Below are positions 49,411 through 58,502 of a DNA stretch of 60,523 nt, in pieces. The position numbers and the translations under genes were made by a program. The first letter of the stretch is position 1, and every line of letters starts with the position of its first letter. The DNA lies in the NCBI GenBank assembly GCA_002414865.1, contig DIAQ01000108.1, positions 471 to 60,993 on the forward strand, in the 5' to 3' direction. This DNA comes from a candidate division Hyd24-12 bacterium UBA5074 (lineage in GTDB: Bacteria > Fermentibacterota > Fermentibacteria > Fermentibacterales > Fermentibacteraceae). The notes beneath the pieces were generated by a model. The model saw nothing but the letters and a program-made list of their open reading frames with translations, searched no databases and was not told where the DNA came from.

Positions 49411-50654
49411 AGGGCTCCGGATCGTCAATACTGTTCACCTCGTCGTTCGAGCCGCCGTCCCTGCCCTCCCCGGTGCGGGACCTCTTCTCCTCCTGGAGGA
49501 GTGCGGGAAGGCTCGGCTTCCTCGACCTGCCGGGCGACGACGGTCTGCTGGACCTATCGCTCGCGGCTGCGGAACGGCTCGACTGCTTCCCCGGCACCGT
49601 GATCGTCGACGGCATCGGCGGTTCCGCCCTGGGTCTCCGGGCGCTGCTGTCCGCCTGCCCTCCGCGCAACGGGCGCAGGGTCGAGATCGTCGATTCCCCC
49701 GACCCCGAAAGGGTCCGCGGCATCATGTCCGGAGCCGATCCGGACACCAGCATCCTTGTCGTCATCACGAAATCCGGATCCACTGCGGAAACGCTCGCAG
49801 TCTTCCTCGAGATCTGGCCGTGGCTCTCCGGGGCCGGCGGGCAGGTCGTGGCCATCACGGACCCGGTTTCCGGGGATCTCAGGAAACTCGCCTCCGACAG
49901 GGGCTGGCCATCGCTCCCGGTGCCCCCGGGCGTCGGTGGGAGATACAGCGTCCTGTCCCCCGTGGGCGTCTTCCCGGCCGCCCTGGCAGGCCTCGACGTG
50001 CGCGCACTGCTGGAGGGTGCCGGAGATGTGCTGGCGGACTACGACAGCAACGGAGCATCCAGCCTCGCAGCCCGCATGGCGGCCGCATTCCTCTCCGGGT
50101 TCTCCCCCAGGCCGCTCCACGTCTTCTTCGCCTACTCCGACGCGCTGTACGACTCGGCGCTCTGGTTCTCCCAGCTCTGGGCCGAGAGCCTCGGCAAACG
50201 GAGGGACCTCGCCGGAGCGGATGTATTCAGGGGGCAGACCCCTCTCGCATGCAGGGGACCAGCCGATCAGCACTCGCTCGTCCAGCTGTTCATGGAAGGC
50301 CCTCCCGACAAGTTCTTCACCTTCGTCACCACGGACTCGCGGTCAGAGGCCCTGCCGGGAGGCTTCGGAGAGTATCCTTCGCTCGCATGGCTCGAAGGCA
50401 GGACGCTGGGCGAGCTCAGACAGGCAGAAGCCACGGCGACCGCCGCCGCGCTCGAGGAGAGGGGCGCTCCGGTCGCACGCATCCATATCCCCGGGGGGCT
50501 GTCGGAGCGGGCCATGGGGGCGCTCTTCATGAGCCTCGAGATGGCCACCGTCCTCACGGGTCTCGCACTGGGCATAGATCCGCTCGACCAGCCGGGGGTC
50601 GAGCGAGGCAAGCAGCTGACGTTCAAGGCGATGGGCAGGCCCGGTTACAGGTGA
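49407..50654 (+). CDS. pgi: Glucose-6-phosphate isomerase
   Basis: 415 residues, SIS-domain sugar isomerase of the short bacterial type. GIGGSALG near 66, ITKSGSTAETL at about 118, ADQHSLVQLFMEGP and the C-terminal QPGVERGKQL are the Pgi signatures. It interconverts glucose-6-P and fructose-6-P; glycogen branching enzyme at the other end of the window fits a glucose-storing cell. GTG 49407 has GGAGG about 6 nt upstream; the stop overlaps the next start (GTGA). Confidence 0.92.
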   Translation: MKGSGSSILFTSSFEPPSLPSPVRDLFSSWRSAGRLGFLDLPGDDGLLDLSLAAAERLDCFPGTVIVDGIGGSALGLRALLSACPPRNGRRVEIVDSPDPERVRGIMSGADPDTSILVVITKSGSTAETLAVFLEIWPWLSGAGGQVVAITDPVSGDLRKLASDRGWPSLPVPPGVGGRYSVLSPVGVFPAALAGLDVRALLEGAGDVLADYDSNGASSLAARMAAAFLSGFSPRPLHVFFAYSDALYDSALWFSQLWAESLGKRRDLAGADVFRGQTPLACRGPADQHSLVQLFMEGPPDKFFTFVTTDSRSEALPGGFGEYPSLAWLEGRTLGELRQAEATATAAALEERGAPVARIHIPGGLSERAMGALFMSLEMATVLTGLALGIDPLDQPGVERGKQLTFKAMGRPGYR

Positions 50655-51880
50655 CGGAGATCCTCCTCCTCTCGCTGCTGGGCTCGTGGGCCTTCCAGCC
50701 TTCGGCCCAGGACCTTCTGGAGACCGGGCTGATGACGTGGATCTCCGAGATCCCCCGAATGGCCCCGATGCTCGACCTCCGCGACGGCGAGCCGATGCTC
50801 CTCGGCCGGTCATCACCCGCACCGCCCTGGGGGTCGTTCAGAGGTGCGGAACTGCGCACGCCGGTCGAGGCGGGCGTCTGGGGCGGGGGCTCCTGGACGG
50901 CGGAATACGAGTCTCCGGCCATACCGGAGAGCTCGTTCGCCAGCACGGCAGGGCTCCTGGAGAACACCCGCAGCAGGAACAGATACTCGGGCGCTCTCGT
51001 GCGCCCGCTCCCGGCATCGTTCGGCCTGATCGCGGTGCTGGCCCGGGAAGACACTCTGGCGCGCCAGCAGGTGCAGCTCCGCAGAGGGCCGCTGGACATC
51101 ACCGGCTCCTTCTGGCAGGAGTCCGCCGACGGTCTGTCCTCATGGCTTCGCTTCCGCTCCGGGGCCTTCAAGGCGAGGGGCGGCCTGGCGTCGTCCAGGG
51201 CGGGCGAGGATCTCTGGCAGGGGCTGGTCTCCGCTGCCGTCTCGCCAGGGGCATTCGCTTTCGAGGCAGCGGCGGGCGCAAGCGTCGAGGACTCCCTGGA
51301 ATGGGCGGAGGCGCATTCCAGGTTCAGCTGGAGGGGACCGTTCGAGGCGGTCTGCAGGCTCGATGCCTCGCTTGACGGATCAGACGATCCCGAGGGCGGC
51401 TGGAGCGCGGGCGTGAACCTGGGGACGCAACCGGGCGCGGGGTTCTCCGCCGGCGCGGCCGCCCCCCCGGGAGAGAGGCCCGAGGCCTTCCTGGCCGCCT
51501 GGTATTCGTCGACAGGCATCGAGGTGATCAGGAGGCACTCCGGATTCGTCTTCGGAGGCCATGCCGGGCTGCCGGCCGACATAACGATCTCGGGTGCCCT
51601 CCTGGAGGACACGCTCAGAACTGCCGTTTCCGCGATGCCCGGCATCCGTTACGGCGCCGCCGGCCTGATATGCGCCGGAGGCAGGTTCGCCTGGTCCGGC
51701 GTCGACGAAGGCGAAGACCTCACCGAGCTCGACCTGATGCTGACGTTCTCCATAGAGAGATTCTCCCTGGTCGCCTCGGCCGAGGACGTGACCGACGATT
51801 TCGAGCGACAGTATTCCTACGGGCTGGTCTGGTCCTTCCAGGACAGCCCCGCCGTCCCGCAGGCGGGGAGGGGGAGATGA
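50651..51880 (+). CDS. Predicted outer-membrane beta-barrel protein
   Basis: 409 residues. Signal peptide (about 1-20, ending QPSAQ), then a repetitive pattern of alternating hydrophobic and polar residues with many aromatic girdle positions (WLRFRSGAFKARGGLASS, YSYGLVWSF) expected of a barrel. I do not recognise a family; the C-terminus ends in RGR, not Phe. It sits between pgi and purN in 4-nt overlaps (GTGA, ATGA), with no clear functional link. Confidence 0.62.
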   Translation: MTEILLLSLLGSWAFQPSAQDLLETGLMTWISEIPRMAPMLDLRDGEPMLLGRSSPAPPWGSFRGAELRTPVEAGVWGGGSWTAEYESPAIPESSFASTAGLLENTRSRNRYSGALVRPLPASFGLIAVLAREDTLARQQVQLRRGPLDITGSFWQESADGLSSWLRFRSGAFKARGGLASSRAGEDLWQGLVSAAVSPGAFAFEAAAGASVEDSLEWAEAHSRFSWRGPFEAVCRLDASLDGSDDPEGGWSAGVNLGTQPGAGFSAGAAAPPGERPEAFLAAWYSSTGIEVIRRHSGFVFGGHAGLPADITISGALLEDTLRTAVSAMPGIRYGAAGLICAGGRFAWSGVDEGEDLTELDLMLTFSIERFSLVASAEDVTDDFERQYSYGLVWSFQDSPAVPQAGRGR

Positions 51881-52512
51881 GCATGAGGATAGCCGTCTTC
51901 GCATCGGGGAGGGGCAGCAATTTCGAGGCCCTGGCCTCGGCCGATCTGTCCGGGTCGGAGATATCGCTGCTCTGCAGCGATGTGGAGGACACCCCGGCGA
52001 GGAATACGGCGAGGAGGCTCGGGATACGCTCCGAGTACATCTTCCCGGGGCCCAGGCGCACCGTCTTCAGCGCAGAGGCGGAAGCCGCGTGGTGCGCGCT
52101 GCTCGAGTGCGAGGGGATCGAGCTCGTCTGTCTCGCCGGTCTGATGCGCATGCTGCGGAACGGCATCCTGGATAAGTACGCGGGGCGGATACTCAACGTG
52201 CACCCTTCCCTGCTGCCGGCGTTCCCGGGGCTGGATGCCCAGGGCCAGGCCCTTCGCTATGGGGCGAAGGTTTCCGGGTGCACCGTTCACTATGTAGATG
52301 CAGGAATGGATTCAGGCCCAATAATTATGCAGGCTCCTGTCATAATCAATGATTGGGACACTGTTGAAACATTGTCCGGGCGGATATTGGAGCAGGAGCA
52401 TCGCATCTATCCGGAATCGGTCAGGCTGCACTGCTCCGGACGCCTCCTGGTGGAGGGGCGCCGTGTCTCGACCATCCCGGCGGACCCGGGGGCTCGGAGC
52501 CCTTCACCATAG
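51877..52512 (+). CDS. purN: Phosphoribosylglycinamide formyltransferase
   Basis: 211 residues. IAVFASGRGSNFEAL opens the fold; ILNVHPSLLPAFPGLDAQGQALRYGAKVSG has the catalytic Asn-His region and VHYVDAGMDSGPIIMQAPV holds the catalytic Asp. It formylates glycinamide ribonucleotide in purine synthesis. The start at 51877 overlaps the barrel gene; ATG 51883 is possible. From about 52300 to 52375 base composition drops to about 40-45% GC, unlike the surroundings. Confidence 0.94.
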   Translation: MSMRIAVFASGRGSNFEALASADLSGSEISLLCSDVEDTPARNTARRLGIRSEYIFPGPRRTVFSAEAEAAWCALLECEGIELVCLAGLMRMLRNGILDKYAGRILNVHPSLLPAFPGLDAQGQALRYGAKVSGCTVHYVDAGMDSGPIIMQAPVIINDWDTVETLSGRILEQEHRIYPESVRLHCSGRLLVEGRRVSTIPADPGARSPSP

Positions 52513-52563
52513 GGGCCTTTTCCTGCGATATTCCATGACGCATCTGTCGAAGGGGATGGGTAG

Positions 52564-53487
52564 GTGACATACGCGACACTGCTCTGGATGATGGTCTTCT
52601 CCACGTCAGGCGATCCGTCGCCAGCGTGTGCCGCGGTCTCCATCTCGCTGGACGGCAACCTGCTCCCCGGGGCCAGGATGAGCTTCACGGCCATGCCGGG
52701 CGACCAGGTCGAGCTGTCCTCCGACGGCTCGGTCTCGTGGCGCTTCTCGGCGGGGGAGCCGCGCGAATACTCGGGAAACAGGCTGGTATGGACCGCCCCC
52801 AGGAGCCACGGCGTCTTCAGCCTTTCGGTCCAGGGCGATTCGGCCTCGCAGTCCTTCACCATCATCGTCCCTGTCGAGAGCTGCAGGTGGAGGACCGAGA
52901 GCCTGAATTCATTCCCCATCGGCAGTTATGGAGGAGACCGTTCCAGCATCCCATCCTGCTTCGTGGAGCTGACCCAGTCCTCCATGGGCGCCAGGCTCTC
53001 CTCCCACTTCACCCTGGGCGAGTTCCTCGGACACGTCGAGGGGGACTTCCCGCAGTACCTCGCGCTCGACCTCGAGCTGGTGGACAAGCTCGAGGCGGTC
53101 ATCGGCGAGGTGGAGGAGTGCTATCCGGAGCACGTCGATATCAATGTGATGAGCGGATTCCGAACTCCGGCATACAACAGGGAGATCGGAAACGAGACCG
53201 ATTTCAGCATGCACCTCTACGGGAAGGCGGCCGATGTCTGGATCGAGAGCTTCCCGCCCAACAACCTCATGGACGACATCGACCGCAACAAGAGGGTGGA
53301 CGTCTGCGACGGAGAGTTCCTCGTCGACCTCGTGAGAAGGCTCGAAGTCTCGGGCGGAGTTTGCGTCGGGGGCGCCTCGGCGTACAGGTGGACATCGCAG
53401 CATGGGCCCTTCGTGCACATCGACGTCAGGGGGAGACCGGCCTGCTGGGAAACCCAGAGGAACCTGGTCCCGGACCCCGTCATCTAG
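52564..53487 (+). CDS. M15-family peptidase (D,D-carboxypeptidase type), exported
   Basis: 307 residues. A signal-like start and an Ig-like N-terminal part (about 25-100), then LSSHFTLGEFLG and an M15 domain: SGFRTPAYNREIG, FSMHLYGKAADVW (His217, Asp224) and GPFVHIDVRG (His285), the zinc ligands. This resembles DUF882/VanY-type enzymes that trim D-Ala from peptidoglycan stems. GTG 52564 after GGGATGGGTAG. The L,D-transpeptidase follows 12 bp downstream, so both act on the wall. Confidence 0.85.
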   Translation: MTYATLLWMMVFSTSGDPSPACAAVSISLDGNLLPGARMSFTAMPGDQVELSSDGSVSWRFSAGEPREYSGNRLVWTAPRSHGVFSLSVQGDSASQSFTIIVPVESCRWRTESLNSFPIGSYGGDRSSIPSCFVELTQSSMGARLSSHFTLGEFLGHVEGDFPQYLALDLELVDKLEAVIGEVEECYPEHVDINVMSGFRTPAYNREIGNETDFSMHLYGKAADVWIESFPPNNLMDDIDRNKRVDVCDGEFLVDLVRRLEVSGGVCVGGASAYRWTSQHGPFVHIDVRGRPACWETQRNLVPDPVI

Positions 53488-53499
53488 GGAGCCGCAGTC

Positions 53500-54279
53500 T
53501 TGGAGAGACAGAGAATTCAGACGATCATGCTGCTGGCCTGTCTGGCCGGCAGCCTTGCCGCATGCATCGACCTGGGACGGCGCCTGGGTTCCGAGAGGGA
53601 GGAGCTGCGGGCGCGCATGACCCTCGCCGACGCAGCCATAGCCAGATGCGACACTCTTGCCGCGGCCAACGGCGCGCTCGTCGCGCAGGTCGACTCCCTG
53701 CGCATCTACAGGGAGGAGGCCCTCTCCGCCAGGTACAGGGCCGAGGCCGACAGCATGGCGGTCTCGTATCCGGACTACTACCTCGTGATCGATACCGGCC
53801 AGAACAGGTTCCAGCTCCGCAGGGGCGATCTGCTGGTCCGGTCCGGCTACTGCGGGACCGGGAAAGGCTGGACAGCCAACGATCTGGGGAACGCATGGGA
53901 TTTCAGCACGCCGAGAGGGCTGCGGAGCGTCCAGGGGACCGGCGAGAACCCCTACTGGTACAGGCCGGAGTGGTACTGGCTGGAGCAGAACATGCGCCCC
54001 CCGACGCCCGAGCAGCTCGTCGTGATACCTGAGAGCCTGAGCTACACCGAGCAGATCACCTACTACAACGATTCCCTCACGGCTTCCGAGCGGGTCTACG
54101 TCGCCCGCGTCCCAGGCGTTCTCGGCAGCTACAAGATCGATCTCGGGGGAGGTGTTCTCCTCCATTACGGCACCGGCAGGGGGAGCAACGTGAGCCACGG
54201 GTGCATCAGACTGAGCTCCGCCGACCTGGAAGCCCTCTTCAGGACGCTTCCCGTCGGCGCCCCGGTGCTGATCTACTGA
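53500..54279 (+). CDS. L,D-transpeptidase lipoprotein (YkuD family)
   Basis: 259 residues. TTG start with GGGAG upstream gives MERQRIQTIMLLACLAGSLAAC, a lipoprotein signal with lipobox LAAC (Cys22). A short coiled coil (about 28-75) precedes a YkuD domain: YYLVIDTGQNRFQLRRGD at the start and the catalytic HYGTGRGSNVSHGCIRLSS with His233 and Cys235. It should form 3-3 cross-links or attach proteins to peptidoglycan. Confidence 0.88.
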   Translation: MERQRIQTIMLLACLAGSLAACIDLGRRLGSEREELRARMTLADAAIARCDTLAAANGALVAQVDSLRIYREEALSARYRAEADSMAVSYPDYYLVIDTGQNRFQLRRGDLLVRSGYCGTGKGWTANDLGNAWDFSTPRGLRSVQGTGENPYWYRPEWYWLEQNMRPPTPEQLVVIPESLSYTEQITYYNDSLTASERVYVARVPGVLGSYKIDLGGGVLLHYGTGRGSNVSHGCIRLSSADLEALFRTLPVGAPVLIY

Positions 54280-54289
54280 AGGCGGCGAA

Positions 54290-55555
54290 GTGACCGGAGA
54301 AGTGATCCAGGGAGCCGTCGGGCGGATCGGGCGTCACAGGACGGCGCTGGCGGCCGGAGGCATCCTCGCCTTCGCCGCTCTCGCCGTCATCGCCTCGATC
54401 CTCCTCCACAGGGAGGGCCGGGGGGATTCCGGAGCGACCCGGACGACTGGGACGGTCACCGTACCGGCGATATCGGAGGAGAGCATCGCACCCCTGTCCT
54501 TCCTGTGGCTCCAGCCCAGGAATTCCCCTGCGGGGCGCGGGGTGTGGGGACCCGACATATCAGCCCCGTTCGACACTCTGTGGGCCGTCTCCACGGACCT
54601 GGAGTTCTTCGCCGCGCCCGCGTACTCCGAGGGTGTGCTCTACTTCGGCGGCAACGACGGCAGGTTCAGGGCCGTCGACGCGGAATCGGGCAGGGAGCTG
54701 TGGGGCCGTGCCACCGCCTGCGGGCTGAGCTCTGAAGCCGCACTCGACTCGACCAGGGTCTACTTCGGCGGGCAGGACGGCTATCTGTATGCGCTCGAGC
54801 GCGGCAGCGGTTCGCTCGCCTGGTCGGCGGGACTCGGTTATTCGCTGTTCGCCGGAGTTGGGATCCTGGACGATTCGCTCGTGGTCACGGGCAACTCCGA
54901 GGGTTCCGTCGCGGCCCTGGGGGCGGCCGACGGGGAGGTCGTCTGGCACGACAGCCCGGGAGGCGTGATCCTGGGACCCGCCATCTCCGACACCACGGTC
55001 GTCTTCACGACGGAGAGCGGCGTCGTCTGCGCCTATGGCATCTCCGGCCGCCGTCTCTGGATGCGCGACTTCCAGGGCACCGCCTCCCCCCCATCGATCG
55101 CCTCGGGAGCAGTGTTCGCGGGGTTCTCCGACGGGGTGGTGCGGCGGCTCGACCTCGCGGACGGCTCGATCGCATGGGAGAGGGACCTGGCGCCGACCCC
55201 CGGGCGTGTCTCCATGTCCAGGCCCGTGCCGGCAGGCGACCTGCTGCTGGCGGGGACCTGCGACTCGCGCGTCGTGTGCCTCTCTGCAGATGACGGTTCG
55301 ACGGTCTGGGAGGTCTCCCTGGAGAACTGGGTGCAGGTTCCCCCTGCTGTCGGCGACTCGACGGTGTATGTGTCCTGTGACGACCAGCGCTTCCATGTGC
55401 TAGACCTCCATGGCGGAACGGAGCTCTGCGTGCTGGAGATGGGCGGTTATTCAGGATCCGCGCCCCTCGTGGTCAACGGGGTGGTCTACATCGGCACGGC
55501 CGCTGGCGACTTCTTCGCCTATCGAGGAACGCCGCGCCCCCGGGAGAACAGGTGA
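54290..55555 (+). CDS. Membrane-anchored PQQ-like beta-propeller protein (BamB-like)
   Basis: 421 residues. GTG start, one anchor helix (about 21-40), then seven or so propeller blades with the repeated VYFGG-x-DGxLYALE-type motif (VLYFGGNDGRFRAVD, VYFGGQDGYLYALE, VVCAYGISGRRLW, VYIGTAAGDFFAY). Such propellers bind proteins at the membrane; BamB in outer-membrane assembly is the best-known case, but this protein is longer and has an N-terminal anchor in place of a lipobox. era begins in a 4-nt overlap. Confidence 0.8.
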   Translation: MTGEVIQGAVGRIGRHRTALAAGGILAFAALAVIASILLHREGRGDSGATRTTGTVTVPAISEESIAPLSFLWLQPRNSPAGRGVWGPDISAPFDTLWAVSTDLEFFAAPAYSEGVLYFGGNDGRFRAVDAESGRELWGRATACGLSSEAALDSTRVYFGGQDGYLYALERGSGSLAWSAGLGYSLFAGVGILDDSLVVTGNSEGSVAALGAADGEVVWHDSPGGVILGPAISDTTVVFTTESGVVCAYGISGRRLWMRDFQGTASPPSIASGAVFAGFSDGVVRRLDLADGSIAWERDLAPTPGRVSMSRPVPAGDLLLAGTCDSRVVCLSADDGSTVWEVSLENWVQVPPAVGDSTVYVSCDDQRFHVLDLHGGTELCVLEMGGYSGSAPLVVNGVVYIGTAAGDFFAYRGTPRPRENR

Positions 55556-56418
55556 CGGGGCGCATCCACGCGGGCTACGCAGTCATCGCCGGGGCCGCCA
55601 ACAGCGGAAAATCGAGCCTTATCAACGCCATGACTGGTTTCGCCCTGTCCCCGGTCACGGAGCACCCCGGCACGACCAGGGTCCCCGTGACCGCCGTGCT
55701 CTCCCGTCCGGACGTTCAGATCTGCCTGATAGACACCCCTCCGATGGAGTTCGCCGCCACACTCGACCTCATGAGCTGGATGGATGCCCTCTGTCTGGTC
55801 GTGGACTGCAGGAGCATCGAGACGGGTCTGGCATCCCGGGATGTGGACAGGCTGATGGAAGAGTTCTCGGAAAGGCCTGTCGTGCTGGCGCTCACCCACT
55901 CGGACCACTTCCCCGGTGCGCTGCACAGGGCGCTCGCGGTCAGGGCCGGGTATCTGCGGGAGTTCGCCGCCGTATGTCCGGTCTGTCCGCTGCTGGGCTC
56001 GGGAGTCGACGACCTGCGCAAGGCGATTTCCGCGCAGCTCCCGGTCAGGAGGAGGCTGTTCCCGGAGGACTGCAGGACGCTCCACTCCGACAGGTTCCTC
56101 GTCTCGGAGATGATCAGGACGCGCCTCTACGAGGTGCTGCCGGCCGAGATAGCCTCCGGCACGGCTGTGCAGATAGAGGAGTATTCGCTGCGCGACGCCA
56201 AGACCTATGTGCGCGCCAACCTGCTGGTCGCCAGACACAGCAGCAAGGGCATGGTGATAGGCCGCAAGGGCCAGACTCTCCAGCGGATCGTCGAGACCAC
56301 CGTCAGGAGCGCCCTGGATCTCCTCGGGAGGCAGATCAGCCTCGACCTGTGGGTCAAGGTCAGGGAATCCTGGCCCGACAACCCCCACGACCTTCTGGAA
56401 TTCGGCTATGTCCGCTGA
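55552..56418 (+). CDS. era: Era-type ribosome-assembly GTPase with altered G motifs
   Basis: 288 residues, the family length. G1 is GAANSGKSS (14-22), G2 is GTTR (40-43), and the C-terminal KH domain has the GRKG loop (VIGRKGQTLQRIVE) and WVKV, all as in Era. However, G3 reads DTPP (61-64) where DTPG is expected, and G4 reads THSD (115-118) where NKxD is expected, so the guanine-binding Asn and Lys are replaced by Thr and His while Asp is kept. It could still bind GTP weakly, or another nucleotide, or act as RNA-binding protein. Followed by scpA in an 11-bp overlap. Confidence 0.88.
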   Translation: MTGRIHAGYAVIAGAANSGKSSLINAMTGFALSPVTEHPGTTRVPVTAVLSRPDVQICLIDTPPMEFAATLDLMSWMDALCLVVDCRSIETGLASRDVDRLMEEFSERPVVLALTHSDHFPGALHRALAVRAGYLREFAAVCPVCPLLGSGVDDLRKAISAQLPVRRRLFPEDCRTLHSDRFLVSEMIRTRLYEVLPAEIASGTAVQIEEYSLRDAKTYVRANLLVARHSSKGMVIGRKGQTLQRIVETTVRSALDLLGRQISLDLWVKVRESWPDNPHDLLEFGYVR

Positions 56419-57154
56419 AGCCTGCAGGATCTCCCTCGAAGCCTTCGAAGGGCCCCTCGACCTCCTGCTCTATCTCATAAGACGCGAGGAGCTGGACATC
56501 CGCGAGGTCTCCGTCGCGCGGGTCGCCGACCAGTACCTCGAATACGTGCGGCAGGCCGAGGAGCTGGACCTGGACGTCGCGAGCGAATACCTCGTGATGG
56601 CCGCCACCCTTGCCGGCATCAAGAGCAGGGCGCTGCTGCCCGGAAGGGGTGATCTCCAGGAGGAGCAGGAGAGTTCCGCAGAGGAGCTCCTGAGGCAGCT
56701 CGAGCTCTACAAGGCGTTCAGGGAGGTGGCCGAGGAGCTCCGCGACAGCGAGGCGACCTGGCGGAACGCCTTCCCGGCCCCTGGCGAGAGGGAGCGATGG
56801 TCCGCCGAGAGCCCGGTACGGCTCGCCGGGCAATACACGATCGTCGACCTCCTGGAAGCCCTCGAAGAGCTGTCTGCCGAAGCCGCGCCGGAAAGCTCCG
56901 AGACACTCGAGAGGCCCAGGCTGACAATAGCGTCGTGCATCTCCTCGATCTCGACATCGCTCGCCCCGGGCGGCTGGGTCCCCCTGGGGCAGATCGTCGG
57001 GGCAGGCTCGTCGAGGCTGAGGCTCGTGGGTTTCTTCGTGGCGATCCTCGAGCTCGTGAGGAGGGGATGGGTGTCCTTCAGCCAGAAGTCCCCGTTCGGC
57101 GAGCTGAGACTGCGCAGAACAGGGCGGTGGAGCGAGGAATGCTCGACAGGCTGA
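56408..57154 (+). CDS. scpA: Segregation and condensation protein A
   Basis: 248 residues. The kleisin N-terminus ISLEAFEGPLDLLLYLIRREELDIREVSVARVADQYLEYV is diagnostic; the middle is a Glu-rich linker and the C-terminal winged helix (FVAILELVRRGWVSFSQKSPFGELRL) binds the Smc head. Together with ScpB and Smc it forms the chromosome-compacting complex. scpB overlaps it by 16 bp; the era-scpA order is common in this type of genome. Confidence 0.93.
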   Translation: MSAEACRISLEAFEGPLDLLLYLIRREELDIREVSVARVADQYLEYVRQAEELDLDVASEYLVMAATLAGIKSRALLPGRGDLQEEQESSAEELLRQLELYKAFREVAEELRDSEATWRNAFPAPGERERWSAESPVRLAGQYTIVDLLEALEELSAEAAPESSETLERPRLTIASCISSISTSLAPGGWVPLGQIVGAGSSRLRLVGFFVAILELVRRGWVSFSQKSPFGELRLRRTGRWSEECSTG

Positions 57155-57711
57155 CGAGGAGTATCGAGGCGCTGCTGTTCGCCTCGGACAGGCCGCTTTC
57201 CCTGCAGGACCTGTGCGAGCTGACGGGATGCGGTCCCGATGCGGCCGCAGGCGCTCTCGAGCAGCTGAGGGAGGCCTTCGAGGAGATCGGCTCATCCATC
57301 ATCCTGGCCGAGCTGGCGGGCGGCTGGAGGTTCGTGACCGATCCCTCCCTGGGCGACGTCGTTTCGCAGCTATTCGAGGACAGGAGGCCCGGGAAGCTCA
57401 GCAGGGCATCGATCGAGACGCTTGCGGTTATAGCCTACAACCAGCCCTGCACGAAGGCGGCGGTGGAGGCCATAAGGGGAGTGGACTGCGACAGCGCCGT
57501 GCGGTCCCTTCTCGAGAGAGGCCTCGTTAGGATCTGTGGCCGCCAGGAAACCGCGGGCAGGCCGCTCACCTATGCGACGACAGACCAGTTCCTCTCCTCC
57601 TTCGGGCTCCTGGACCTCGAACACCTCCCCCGGCGCAGGGAGATCGACGAGATACTCGCCTCCGGCCCTCCCGCAGAGGAATCCGGTGAGCTCTTCCCGC
57701 ACGAGGGATGA
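57139..57711 (+). CDS. scpB: Segregation and condensation protein B
   Basis: 190 residues. Two winged-helix domains: SIEALLFASDRPLSLQDL at the N-terminus and the signature LSRASIETLAVIAYNQPCTKAAVEAIRGVDCDSAVRSLLERGLV in the middle (the P-x-x-x-x-E-I-x-x-I-R-G motif). It dimerises and binds ScpA. ATG 57139 follows AGCGAGGA. Overlaps the next gene by 26 bp. Confidence 0.93.
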   Translation: MLDRLTRSIEALLFASDRPLSLQDLCELTGCGPDAAAGALEQLREAFEEIGSSIILAELAGGWRFVTDPSLGDVVSQLFEDRRPGKLSRASIETLAVIAYNQPCTKAAVEAIRGVDCDSAVRSLLERGLVRICGRQETAGRPLTYATTDQFLSSFGLLDLEHLPRRREIDEILASGPPAEESGELFPHEG

Positions 57712-58444
57712 GGGGCCGGGCACCAGGCTCAACAGGTATCTGGCGAGATGCGGCGCCTCCTCGCGCAGGGGCTGCGACGCGCTGATCGAGAAGGGGCTCG
57801 TCTCGATCAACGGAAGGCGCGCCGACAGCCCCGGGATGCGCGTCATGCCCGGAGATGCCGTGGAATGCGGCGGCCGCATCCTGGTTCTCCCGCCGATGGC
57901 CACCGCCGCGTTCAACAAGCCTGTCGGCATGGAGGTCACACTTGCCGGCGACAGCGGCAGAGGCATCAGGAAGGTCCTCTCCGCGATGCCTGCGGGCTGC
58001 GTTCCGGTGGGACGGCTCGACATCAACACCTCCGGTCTCCTCCTGCTCTCGAACGACGGCGAGCTGGTCTTCAGGCTTTCCCATCCGCGCTGGTGCGTCG
58101 AGAGGGAATACCTCCTGTACCTGGAGAAGCCCCCTTCGCAACCCGCTCTTGCAGGCCTCGGGAGAGGCGTCCTGATCGGCCCGGGACAGGTCTGCCGACC
58201 GATCCGCTTCGAGCGCTCGGGGCCCCTGGGGCTGAAGCTCGTCCTGGGACAGGGGAGGCACCATGAGGTCAGGCGCCTGGCCGAGGCCGCCGGGCTCGCC
58301 CTGGCAGGCCTGGAACGCCTCAGATACGGTCCTGTGTCCCTGGGGGGGCTGGGGCGCGGGGGCAGACGGCTCCTGGCCGGGGACGAGCTGGAAAAGCTCT
58401 ACCGGTGCGTTGATCTCGAGCCTCCGGACTCCTCCAGGCCTTGA
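57686..58444 (+). CDS. RluB/RsuA-family pseudouridine synthase
   Basis: 252 residues from GTG 57686, which has AGAGGA 5 nt upstream. N-terminal S4 RNA-binding domain (TRLNRYLARCGASSRRGCDALIEKGLVSING), then FNKPVGM, the catalytic segment VGRLDINTSGLLLLSNDGEL with the nucleophile Asp, and LVLGQGRHHEVRRLAEAAGL. It isomerises a uridine in 23S or 16S rRNA. A TTGACG promoter element for cmk overlaps its stop. Confidence 0.92.
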   Translation: MSSSRTRDEGPGTRLNRYLARCGASSRRGCDALIEKGLVSINGRRADSPGMRVMPGDAVECGGRILVLPPMATAAFNKPVGMEVTLAGDSGRGIRKVLSAMPAGCVPVGRLDINTSGLLLLSNDGELVFRLSHPRWCVEREYLLYLEKPPSQPALAGLGRGVLIGPGQVCRPIRFERSGPLGLKLVLGQGRHHEVRRLAEAAGLALAGLERLRYGPVSLGGLGRGGRRLLAGDELEKLYRCVDLEPPDSSRP

Positions 58445-58469
58445 CGAAAGGTCCTAGGGGACCGATACT
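58441..58469 (+). promoter_or_regulatory. Promoter of cmk-plsC-rpsA
   Basis: TTGACG (58441-58446), 17-bp spacer, GATACT (58464-58469), start near 58476, then AAGAAGGGG at 58483-58491. The -35 overlaps the stop of the pseudouridine synthase gene. The spacer holds a small palindrome, GGTCC-N4-GGACC. Confidence 0.5.
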
Positions 58470-58502
58470 TGCGCCAATTCACAAGAAGGGGCGTGACCTT
58501 GA

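Noticed and set aside
58451..58464. Palindrome GGTCC-N4-GGACC as a terminator after the pseudouridine synthase gene
   Set aside because: Stem of only 5 bp with no following T-run, and it lies in the spacer of a good promoter.
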